DNA of 20,727 nt from positions 1 through 20,727 of the forward strand of contig CAMLSG010000084.1 of the NCBI GenBank assembly GCA_946482635.1, in the 5' to 3' direction. A program made the position numbers and the translations under genes. Origin of the DNA: an uncultured Duganella sp. (GTDB lineage Bacteria; Pseudomonadota; Gammaproteobacteria; Burkholderiales; Burkholderiaceae). Of the stretch, positions 7,027 through 14,083 are shown in pieces (within the stretch, counting starts at the first letter, position 1; the number at the start of each line of letters is the position of its first letter). The notes under the pieces were generated by a model. The model searched no databases. It worked only from the letters and a program-made list of their open reading frames with translations, and was not told the DNA's origin.

Positions 7027-7404
7027 ATGAACCTGATCCAGCAACTGGAACAAGAAGAAATCGCTCGCCTGGGCAAGAACATCCCTGAGTTCGCACCTGG
7101 CGACACCGTGATCGTTAACGTGAACGTAGTCGAAGGCACCCGCAAGCGCGCCCAGGCTTACGAAGGCGTTGTGATCGCTCGTCGTAACCGCGGCCTGAAC
7201 TCGAACTTCATCGTTCGTAAGATCTCGTCCGGCGAAGGCGTTGAGCGTACCTTCCAGCTGTACTCCCCACTGATCGCTTCGATCGAAGTGAAGCGTCGTG
7301 GTGACGTTCGCCGCGCTAAGCTGTACTACCTGCGTGAGCGTTCGGGCAAGTCCGCACGTATCAAGGAAAAGCTGCCAAACCGCAAGGTTGCAGCTGCCGA
7401 GTAA
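7027..7404 (+). CDS. rplS: 50S ribosomal protein L19
   Basis: The 125-residue protein shows the L19 sequence throughout: [36 protein letters not shown], the [18 protein letters not shown] block, [13 protein letters not shown] and [20 protein letters not shown]19 sits at the subunit interface and makes an intersubunit bridge. It is the last gene of the operon, preceded by a 105-bp gap with two hairpins, with its own strong ribosome binding site (AGGAG 7015-7019). A textbook terminator follows. Confidence 0.98.
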   Translation: MNLIQQLEQEEIARLGKNIPEFAPGDTVIVNVNVVEGTRKRAQAYEGVVIARRNRGLNSNFIVRKISSGEGVERTFQLYSPLIASIEVKRRGDVRRAKLYYLRERSGKSARIKEKLPNRKVAAAE

Positions 7405-7428
7405 TCCATACCCCGGTATCGGATTCGG

Positions 7429-7457
7429 AAAGGACGCCTTCGGGCGTCCTTTTTTTT
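7429..7457 (+). terminator. Intrinsic terminator of the rpsP-rplS operon
   Basis: A 10-bp stem, AAAGGACGCC (7429-7438) with GGCGTCCTTT (7443-7452), closes on a TTCG tetraloop and runs into eight T residues (7450-7457). The stable C(UUCG)G loop and the U tract make this a strong Rho-independent terminator 25 bp after rplS. Confidence 0.95.
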
Positions 7458-7469
7458 CAGCTTGGTACA

Positions 7470-8141
7470 ATGCCGCCTATGGCCAAAACACCTTTCGACC
7501 CAACCCAGTTACCGATTGAAGCAATTGCCGGCGAAGCTGCCGTGCTGCTGGAACGCCTGGTGCCGGACTGGCTGCGCCAGCGCTTTGCGGAGCCGCCGGA
7601 ATGGACGCCCGAACCATCCGAGCCGCCGCTTGGCCTGCATCGCGGCGAACCGACGCCGGCTTCCGTGCTGGTTCCGCTGGTGCTGCGCGAGGATGGCGTC
7701 TACCTGCTGCTGACGATGCGCACCGCGCACCTGAACGACCATGCGGGGCAGGTGGCATTTCCGGGCGGCCGCGCCGAGCCTACCGATGCTGATGCGATCG
7801 ACACCGCGCTGCGCGAAACGGAGGAGGAGATCGGACTGGATCGCCGCCATATCGACGTGATCGGCACGCTGCCCTTGTATTACACCGGCACCGGCTACGC
7901 CGTGACGCCGGTGGTGGGCCTGGTGACGCCGCCGTTCGAGTTGAAGGCGGACCCGTTCGAGGTGGCGGAGATCTTCGAGGTGCCATTCCAGTTTCTGATG
8001 GATGGCGCCAACCACCAGCGACTGGCGGCTGAACTTCCAAACGGCCGCCGCACTTTTTACGCCATGCCTTACCAGAACTATTTTATCTGGGGCGCAACAG
8101 CCGGCATGCTGCGCAACCTGTTTCATTTCTTGCGCGCATAA
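7470..8141 (+). CDS. Nudix hydrolase, CoA pyrophosphatase type (NudL/YeaB-like)
   Basis: The 223-residue protein has the family's extended Nudix signature: LLLTMRTAHLNDHAGQVAFP (80-98) followed by GGRAEP and RETEEEIG (115-122), with the metal-binding glutamates in REtEEE. The HxGQVAFPGG stretch marks the CoA-pyrophosphatase subgroup (UPF0035), which cleaves CoA to 3'-phosphoADP and phosphopantetheine. The N-terminal 60 residues are Pro-rich and weakly conserved. The start is uncertain: ATG 7470 or ATG 7479 (residue 4). A TACAAT -10-like hexamer at 7466-7471 would start transcription near 7479 and make that second ATG leaderless. The gene begins 13 bp after the operon terminator, so it must have its own promoter or be read through. 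Confidence 0.9.
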   Translation: MPPMAKTPFDPTQLPIEAIAGEAAVLLERLVPDWLRQRFAEPPEWTPEPSEPPLGLHRGEPTPASVLVPLVLREDGVYLLLTMRTAHLNDHAGQVAFPGGRAEPTDADAIDTALRETEEEIGLDRRHIDVIGTLPLYYTGTGYAVTPVVGLVTPPFELKADPFEVAEIFEVPFQFLMDGANHQRLAAELPNGRRTFYAMPYQNYFIWGATAGMLRNLFHFLRA

Positions 8142-8185
8142 GCTATCGTAGCGGGCATTGTGGTACTGCTAATCAAAGGATTTAG

Positions 8186-9145
8186 ATGACTTTTCTCTCC
8201 ATTCTCGTGGCCTTGCTGTTTGAGCAACTGAAGCCCCTGCGAGCGGACAACCCGATCTGGGCTGAATTCAAGCGCCTGGCCGTGCGCATGGAGCAGTGGT
8301 TCAATGCCGGGCATGCGAGCCATGGCCGCATCGGCTGGTTCCTGCTGGTCGGCGCGCTGACGCTGCCGGCCGGCCTGGTGTACTGGCTGCTGCTGCGCTA
8401 TAACCTGGTGCTGGCTGCCTTCGCCTGGAACGTGCTGATCGTGTACCTGACGCTGGGTTTTCGCCATTACAGCCATTACTTCACCTCGATCCAGCTGGCG
8501 CTGAACGCGGGCGACGAAAGCCAGGCGCGCGCGCTGCTGGCCGAGTGGTGCAAGATCGACACCGTGGGCATGGAGCTGACCGAGATTTCCCGCATCGCCG
8601 TGGAAAAGGCGCTGGTCACCACCCACCGCAATGTATTCGGCGTGTTCTTCTGGTTCCTGATGCCGCTCGGTCCTTGCGGCGCCATCCTGTACCGCGTGTC
8701 CGAATACCTGGCCCGTGCCTGGAATGAGCCTGAGCACATGCGCCAGGAAGCCTTCGGCATCTTTGCCGCCAAGGCGTTCTACTGGATCGACTGGATTCCG
8801 GCGCGCCTGACCGCCGTGGCATTCGCCGTGGTCGGCAATTTTGAAGATGCGATTTACGCCTGGCGCAATTTCGCCCACCGCTGGAAGGATGAGGCGATCG
8901 GCATCATCCTGTCGGCCGGCGGCGGCGCCATGGGCGTGCGCCTCGGAACCCCGAATGAAAACGCGGCCAAGATCATCCCGTCCGATGCGGCGACAGTCGA
9001 TATCAGCGACATGGAAGTTGACCAGCTGCCGGGCGACGAACCGGGCGTGCGCGCCCTGCAAAGCACGGTCGGCCTGGTATGGCGCGCGCTGCTGCTGTGG
9101 ATGATGTTGCTGCTGTTGCTGTCCGGAGCAGTGTGGCTCGGCTAA
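8186..9145 (+). CDS. CobD/CbiB-family integral membrane protein
   Basis: The 319-residue protein begins MTFLSILVALLFEQLKPL. It has several membrane segments (about 1-14, 48-95, 150-170, 200-220 and the Leu-rich end) with conserved HYSHYF and AFYWIDWIPAR motifs. It matches the betaproteobacterial branch related to CobD/CbiB (adenosylcobinamide-phosphate synthase) and AmpE. No other cobalamin gene is present, so I do not infer a role in B12 synthesis; an AmpE-like or unknown envelope role is equally possible. AAAGGA at 8175-8180 fits the ATG at 8186. It lies 44 bp after the Nudix gene, likely in the same transcript. Confidence 0.8.
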   Translation: MTFLSILVALLFEQLKPLRADNPIWAEFKRLAVRMEQWFNAGHASHGRIGWFLLVGALTLPAGLVYWLLLRYNLVLAAFAWNVLIVYLTLGFRHYSHYFTSIQLALNAGDESQARALLAEWCKIDTVGMELTEISRIAVEKALVTTHRNVFGVFFWFLMPLGPCGAILYRVSEYLARAWNEPEHMRQEAFGIFAAKAFYWIDWIPARLTAVAFAVVGNFEDAIYAWRNFAHRWKDEAIGIILSAGGGAMGVRLGTPNENAAKIIPSDAATVDISDMEVDQLPGDEPGVRALQSTVGLVWRALLLWMMLLLLLSGAVWLG

Positions 9146-9186
9146 AATGACCTGAACCCGGAGCCCCGTTCAAGTCTTCTATAAGA

Positions 9187-9192
9187 TATAAT
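9187..9192 (+). promoter_or_regulatory. Candidate -10 element upstream of the DUF3579 gene
   Basis: A perfect TATAAT lies 35 bp before the DUF3579 ATG, which would start transcription near 9199. No good -35 hexamer sits at 16-18 bp spacing, so the promoter would be weak or activator-dependent. Confidence 0.4.
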
Positions 9193-9227
9193 ACTGGGGT
9201 TCCTCACAGCAACCGGGTTTCAGGTAT

Positions 9228-9533
9228 ATGGCCAGCGAGTTCTTCATTCTTGGGCTTACGACCGACGGCAAACAATTCCGTCCAAGCGACTGGGCGGAAC
9301 GTCTGGCCGGCGTGCTGGCGTGCTTCCGCCCGGAAGGCTCCGGCGGCCGCCATGCCCACCTGCAGTTCTCGCCCTACGTCACCCCGACCGTCGTCAACGG
9401 CATCAAGGCCGTCGTCGTCAACGAAGGCCTGCGCGAAATCCAGCCGATGGCTTATAACTTCGTCAAGGAATTCGCCAAGGATAACAAGCTGCAGGTCGTC
9501 GAGGCCTGTCTGATACCTGACGAAAAAGCCTAA
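9228..9533 (+). CDS. DUF3579 domain-containing protein
   Basis: The 101-residue soluble protein matches the small betaproteobacterial DUF3579 family: FFILGLTTDGKQFRPSDWAE at residues 5-24, a LAGVLACFRP segment, QFSPYVTPTVVNGIKAVVVN, and an ending rich in charged residues. It has no signal peptide or membrane segment. Function is unknown. It lies 82 bp after the CobD/CbiB-family gene and 40 bp before the M16 protease gene. A TATAAT hexamer upstream suggests its own promoter. The Shine-Dalgarno before the ATG is weak (AGG only). Confidence 0.85.
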   Translation: MASEFFILGLTTDGKQFRPSDWAERLAGVLACFRPEGSGGRHAHLQFSPYVTPTVVNGIKAVVVNEGLREIQPMAYNFVKEFAKDNKLQVVEACLIPDEKA

Positions 9534-9573
9534 GTGTCGTAGGATAGGGTTTTGCCAACTTGAGCAGAACCCC

Positions 9574-12267
9574 ATGCAAATCAAATACGTCGCAGCGCTG
9601 CTGCTGACCGCTTCTCCAGCTTTCGCCCAGACCTTGCCCGCCGGCGTCGCCAAGGGCCCTTCGGTCGAAGGCATCACTGAATACCGCCTGCCCAACGGGC
9701 TCAAAGTCCTGCTGTTCCCCGATGCGTCGAAACCTACAGTGACCGTCAACGTCACCTACCTGGTCGGCTCGCGCCATGAGAACTATGGCGAGACCGGCAT
9801 GGCGCACTTGCTGGAGCACCTGATGTTCAAGGGCGCGCCGAACCACCGCAATATTCCACAGCAGTTCTCCGAGCGCGGCATGGAGTTCAACGGCACGACT
9901 TCGCTGGACCGTACCAACTACTACGAAGTGTTCCAGGCCAGCCCGGAAAACCTGAAGTGGGCGCTGGACATGGAAGCCGAGCGCATGACCAAGTCCTTCA
10001 TCGCCAGGAAGGACCTGGATTCGGAAATGACCGTTGTGCGCAACGAGTACGAGAGCGGCGAGAACAGCCCGTTCGAAGTGCTGTACAAGCGCATGGAAAG
10101 CATCGCTTACGACTGGCATAGCTACGGCCGCTCCACCATCGGCAACCGCAGCGATATCGAGAACGTCAAGATCGAGAACCTGCAGGCCTTCTACCGCACC
10201 TACTACCAGCCGGATAATGCGGTGCTGCTGGTGGCGGGCAAGTTCGATCCTTCGCAGACGCTGGCCTGGATCAGCAAGACCTTCGGCGCGATCCCGAAGC
10301 CGAAACGCAAGCTGCCGCAATTCTGGACGGTGGAGCCGACCCAGGACGGCGAGCGCCAGTACGCTGTGCGCCGCAAGGGCGACGTACAAATCGTCCTGGT
10401 GGGCTACAAGATTCCATCGGGCCTGCATAACGATGCCGATCCGCTGGCCTTCATGGGCCAGGTGCTGGGCGACACGCCAAACGGCCGGCTGCACAAGCAG
10501 CTGGTGGAAACCGGCAAGGCAGCGCAGGTGTTTGCCATGACCCAGCCCGGCATTGCGCCAAGCCTGCAAGTATTCGGCGCGGTGGTGAAGATGGGCCAGC
10601 CGGTCGAGCCGGTGCGCGATGAGCTGATTGCGGCAGTGGAGGGCTTTGCCAAGGCGCCGCCGACCGAAGAGGAAATGGAGCGCACGCGCCGCGAGTACAG
10701 CAATTCGATCGAGAAGGCGCTGAACAATCCGCAGCAGGTTGGCGTGGCCTTGAGCGAGCATATCGCGCTGGGCGACTGGCGGCTGCTGTTCCAGGGGCGC
10801 GACGGGCTGGCGGCTATCACCTCTGCGCAAGTCGCTGAAGCGGCAGGACGCTACATGAAGCGCGATAACCGCACCGTTGGTACCTTCGTTCCCGACGATG
10901 CGCCGCAGCGCGCGGAAATCGGCGCGGGGCCGACAGCGGCTGAACTGCTGAAAGACTACAAGGGCAAGGCCAGCGCCCTGACTTCCGAGAATTTCGACCC
11001 GAGCCAGGACAACATCATGGCGCGCACGGAGCTCAAGGAGATCGGCAACCTGAAACTGGCGCTGCTGCCGAAGAAAAATCGCGGCGAGACCGTAGCAGTG
11101 GACATGCGCTTGCACTGGGGCGACGAGAAGAACCAGTTCGGCAAGCAGATCCTCTCGGCTGCGGTGGACCAGATGCTGGCGCGCGGCACCAGCAAGTATT
11201 CGCGCGCGCAATTGGCGGATGCAATGTCGAAGCTGAAAATGAGCGGTTCGCTGTATCACTTCGAGACGACGCGCGAGCATTTGCCTGCCGCGCTGCGCCT
11301 GGTGGCGCATGTGTTGAAGGATGCATCCTTCCCCGAGGCGGAATTCGAGCAGATGCGCCAGCAATGGATCGTCGGCATTGATGCTTCGCGCAACGACCCG
11401 CAGGCAATGGCTGGCCGGAAGCTGGCCGAGTACTTCGACCATTGGCCGAAAGGCGACCCGCGCAGCGTGATGACGCTCGACGAGCAGATCGAAGCGGTCA
11501 AGGCGATGAAGCTGGCGGACGTGAAGGCTTACCATTCCGAGTTCTACGGCACTTCGCGCGGCGAGCTGTCGGTGGTGGGGGATTTCGACAAGGCCGAATT
11601 GCTGAAGGTAGCAGGCGAGGAACTGGCGGGCTGGCAAAGCAAGGCACCTTACGCGCCGATCCTGGACAAGCATGTCGAGAAGGCACCGACCCGCATCACG
11701 CTCGATGCGCCGGACAAGGAAAACGGCATGTTCGCTGCGCGCATCAACATCCCGCTGCGCACGGATGACGCGGATTATCCGGCACTGGAAGTGGCGAACT
11801 ACATCTTCGGCAATGGCGGCCTGAAATCGCGCCTGATGGACCGGATTCGCCAGAAAGAAGGCTTGTCTTACGGCGGCGGTTCCTCGCTTGATGCGGGCGA
11901 CCGTGACGATGCGGGCGGCTTCACCATTGAAGCAATTGCGGCGCCGCAGAACATGGTCAAGCTGGAAGCTGCCGTTCGCCAGGAACTGGAACGCGCCGTG
12001 AAGAGCGGCTTTACTGCAGCCGAAGTGGCCGGCGCCAAATCGGGCCTGATGCAGCAGCGCCTGCAGAACCGTTCGAAAGATGACGTGGTGGCCGGTGCCT
12101 GGTCGCACTTCCGCTACCTGGATCGCACCTTCGTGTGGAGCAAGGAATATGAGGTGAAGTTGAAGGCGCTGACCGCGGAGCAGGTGAGCGCGGCATTCCG
12201 CAAGCATATCGATCCAGCCAAGCTGTCCGTAGTGATCGCCAGCGACGCATCGAAAGCCAAACGATGA
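9574..12267 (+). CDS. Periplasmic M16-family zinc metalloprotease (pitrilysin/insulinase-like, two-halves)
   Basis: The 897-residue protein starts with a signal peptide (cleavage after SPAFA, about residue 18). The first M16 domain has the inverted zinc motif HLLEH (H78, E81, H82) and the third ligand E158, 76 residues after H82. The C-terminal half lacks HxxEH but keeps the RQKEGLSY segment (R759, Y766), the substrate-binding Arg/Tyr pair of this family. The arrangement is thus one catalytic half plus one non-catalytic half, forming a clam-shell that degrades short, unfolded peptides in the periplasm. A short gap follows DUF3579. Its stop overlaps the start of the next gene as ATGA, so the two are translationally coupled. 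Confidence 0.93.
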   Translation: MQIKYVAALLLTASPAFAQTLPAGVAKGPSVEGITEYRLPNGLKVLLFPDASKPTVTVNVTYLVGSRHENYGETGMAHLLEHLMFKGAPNHRNIPQQFSERGMEFNGTTSLDRTNYYEVFQASPENLKWALDMEAERMTKSFIARKDLDSEMTVVRNEYESGENSPFEVLYKRMESIAYDWHSYGRSTIGNRSDIENVKIENLQAFYRTYYQPDNAVLLVAGKFDPSQTLAWISKTFGAIPKPKRKLPQFWTVEPTQDGERQYAVRRKGDVQIVLVGYKIPSGLHNDADPLAFMGQVLGDTPNGRLHKQLVETGKAAQVFAMTQPGIAPSLQVFGAVVKMGQPVEPVRDELIAAVEGFAKAPPTEEEMERTRREYSNSIEKALNNPQQVGVALSEHIALGDWRLLFQGRDGLAAITSAQVAEAAGRYMKRDNRTVGTFVPDDAPQRAEIGAGPTAAELLKDYKGKASALTSENFDPSQDNIMARTELKEIGNLKLALLPKKNRGETVAVDMRLHWGDEKNQFGKQILSAAVDQMLARGTSKYSRAQLADAMSKLKMSGSLYHFETTREHLPAALRLVAHVLKDASFPEAEFEQMRQQWIVGIDASRNDPQAMAGRKLAEYFDHWPKGDPRSVMTLDEQIEAVKAMKLADVKAYHSEFYGTSRGELSVVGDFDKAELLKVAGEELAGWQSKAPYAPILDKHVEKAPTRITLDAPDKENGMFAARINIPLRTDDADYPALEVANYIFGNGGLKSRLMDRIRQKEGLSYGGGSSLDAGDRDDAGGFTIEAIAAPQNMVKLEAAVRQELERAVKSGFTAAEVAGAKSGLMQQRLQNRSKDDVVAGAWSHFRYLDRTFVWSKEYEVKLKALTAEQVSAAFRKHIDPAKLSVVIASDASKAKR

Positions 12268-13058
12268 AAGGCGCGCTTGCAATGGCGCTGGCGCTTGCAG
12301 CCGGCACGGCACTGGCCGCCCCGTCGAACCAGCTGTACCTGATCAAGCCAGATGGCAACGCGGCTCCGCTCGCGCGTATTGTTTCCGGCGGTTTCGAGTA
12401 CTTGAGCCTCGGCGACGAGGAAACCGGAAAGCCGCCGCGTTCCCTTAATGTCTACCTGGGCGCGCGGCATGCCGGCAAGGTCAAGGTCGGGACGGCTGAA
12501 ATCCCTGACGGTACCGGCTGCAGCGATGGCGCGAGCCTGCAACTCTTGCCATTGGCGGGTGGCGAAGTGCCGGGCAGCGGCCTGGCCACGGTGCGGCCTT
12601 TAATCCTGCGCCCGGCCCGGCCCGAAATTGCCCTGACTTCGGCAGAGTTACAAGGGTTATCCCAGCTTGCCGGCACCTGGATGGAGAAGCAGGGCGTCAA
12701 GCGCAAAGATCGTATTGCCGCCTTGAAGACGCTGGAGGCAAGCGCCGCCGGCGAAGTGGTGGCGGTATCCGTCAATTACGACAATGGCGATGCGAACCAG
12801 GTGGTGACGCTGTTCTTCCTGGCGTCGAAGGGGGCGGGCGGACAGTTCTCCATGGTTTATGAAGAGTCCTACGTCGGCGCGCATGGCGAGGGCGAACAGG
12901 CGAACAAGAAATACCTGGAGCACCTGGACCTCGATGCGGATGGCGTGGACGAAATCGTGATTTCGGGCAGCGCCTACGAGTCCTGGTTCTACAGCATCCT
13001 GAAACGGCAAGGCGGCAAATGGACGAAGGTCCACACCCAGGATGGAGGCGGGTGCTGA
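12264..13058 (+). CDS. Exported protein of unknown function, coupled to the M16 protease
   Basis: The 264-residue protein has a signal peptide (MKGALAMALALAAGTALA, cleavage near residue 18-19). I do not recognise a family over the full length. Near the C terminus LDLDADGVDEIVI (about 220-233) has the Asp-rich loop of FG-GAP/VCBS-type repeats, which bind calcium, followed by YESWFYSILKRQGGKW as in secreted proteins with such repeats. The mature part has two cysteines, C91 (GTGCSDG) and the final residue C264. The start ATG overlaps the protease stop by 4 bases (ATGA), so the two are probably co-produced, perhaps as a partner or substrate; that is inference. Its 3' end meets the convergent GntR gene, with 3 bases between them. 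Confidence 0.75.
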   Translation: MKGALAMALALAAGTALAAPSNQLYLIKPDGNAAPLARIVSGGFEYLSLGDEETGKPPRSLNVYLGARHAGKVKVGTAEIPDGTGCSDGASLQLLPLAGGEVPGSGLATVRPLILRPARPEIALTSAELQGLSQLAGTWMEKQGVKRKDRIAALKTLEASAAGEVVAVSVNYDNGDANQVVTLFFLASKGAGGQFSMVYEESYVGAHGEGEQANKKYLEHLDLDADGVDEIVISGSAYESWFYSILKRQGGKWTKVHTQDGGGC

Positions 13059-13061
13059 GCG

Positions 13062-13802
13062 TCAGGGCGTACTGAGCTCCGCCACGAAGTCGTACATATC
13101 GCCGCGGAAGATCGAGCGGCAGAATTCCACGGCGCGGCCATCGCGCAGGAAGCCAAGGCGCTCGACGGCCAGGCCGGCGTCGCCTTCTTTTGCTTGCAGC
13201 AGCTTGGCCTGTTCTCCCGTCAGCAGCAGGGCGGACAGGCGCTGCAGTGCGCGCACCGGCCGGTGCCCGGCCGCTTCCAGCGCCTCATACATCGACACGT
13301 CGACAGACTCCAGCGACGGCAGCGCATCGGCCACGATGGTCGCGTACTCCACGCACATCGGCACTTCGTCCGCGAAGCGGATGCGGTGGTACCGGTACAC
13401 CGGCGCGCCGGGGCTAAGCCGCAGGCGCAGGGCTTCTTCCGGCGTCACCGTTCCTTCCGATTTCTTCAGCCACACGCTGCGCGGCGTGCGGCCGCGCGAA
13501 CGCATGTCTTCCGAGAAGGAAGTGAGCTTGGCGAAGTTCTTTTCGATGCGGGTGTTGATGAAATTGCCCGAACCGGGACGGCGCACCAGCAAGCCTTCTT
13601 CCACCAGGCCATCGATGGCCTTGCGCACCGTGATGCGGGAAATGTTCAGGTCAGCCGCCAGTACGCGCTCGGCGGGGAGGGCTTCGTCGGGGCCGAACAC
13701 ATGCAGGTTGATCGCATCTCGCAAGGCGCGTTGCAGAAGCTGGTAAAGCGGCTGGCTACTGGTCTGCACCAGGTCTTCCATGATCTGCGCTAGCGATGCC
13801 AT
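13062..13802 (-). CDS. GntR-family (HutC subfamily) regulator, NagR/DasR-like
   Basis: The 246-residue protein has a GntR winged helix-turn-helix at about 18-83 (LPAERVLAADLNISRITVRK, then GLLVRRPGSGNF). A UTRA ligand-binding domain at about 95-240 begins TSFSEDMRSRGRTPRSVWL, a stretch shared with N-acetylglucosamine regulators of the DasR/NagR/YvoA type. Those sense GlcNAc-phosphate or glucosamine-phosphate and repress chitin/GlcNAc genes. The gene is divergent from the TonB receptor across 281 bp, so local control is likely. Start ATG 13800-13802 follows GGGGAG closely. The exact effector cannot be read from sequence. Confidence 0.9.
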   Translation of the reverse strand: MASLAQIMEDLVQTSSQPLYQLLQRALRDAINLHVFGPDEALPAERVLAADLNISRITVRKAIDGLVEEGLLVRRPGSGNFINTRIEKNFAKLTSFSEDMRSRGRTPRSVWLKKSEGTVTPEEALRLRLSPGAPVYRYHRIRFADEVPMCVEYATIVADALPSLESVDVSMYEALEAAGHRPVRALQRLSALLLTGEQAKLLQAKEGDAGLAVERLGFLRDGRAVEFCRSIFRGDMYDFVAELSTP

Positions 13803-13924
13803 TTAGTCTCCCCTTGTGGTGCGGCTGATAATACCAAAAAAAGACCTTATGGCCAGCGGTATGCTGCCACTCGCATCCCGCTTCCCCCTTGGATAGCGCT
13901 AACAGCAAGGGTTTCTGGCCAAAG

Positions 13925-14040
13925 TGGTATGTCTTTTCAGTACAACATGTGAAAAAAATATGAAAATTGGTAGTGTTCTGGTATTCAATCGGGGTATATT
14001 GGCGTCCAATTGGTTTGAACGTGGTTTTAGAAACTGGTAA
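13925..14040. promoter_or_regulatory. Regulator/receptor intergenic control region with clustered TGGTA-type half-sites
   Basis: The 281-bp gap between the GntR gene and the receptor contains repeated TGGT-type words on the plus strand: TGGTATG 13925, TGGTAG 13968, TGGTATT 13979, TGGTTT 14011, TGGTTT 14022 and TGGTAA 14035. AATACCA, the reverse complement of TGGTATT, is at 13830-13836. The pairs at 13968/13979 and 14011/14022 are 11 bp apart, one helical turn. GGTA/TACC half-sites are typical of HutC-type operators, so these are candidate binding sites for the neighbouring regulator. Two possible -10 elements lie here: TATATT at 13995-14000, and TAACAA at 14038-14043 with TTGAAC 17 bp upstream. 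A strong AGGGGGAG precedes the receptor ATG. Confidence 0.35.
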
Positions 14041-14083
14041 CAACAGACCGGGCTTTGAGACAGCCCATACTTAGGGGGAGTAA

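Noticed and set aside
9463..12312. 949-codon open frame on the minus strand
   Set aside because: It lies wholly across the M16 protease gene, which has a signal peptide and zinc motifs. The minus frame is His/Arg/Leu-rich without domains, as expected of a high-G+C shadow.
14038..14043. TAACAA with TTGAAC as the definite receptor promoter
   Set aside because: Spacing is right but the -10 matches only half the consensus, so it is mentioned as a possibility only.
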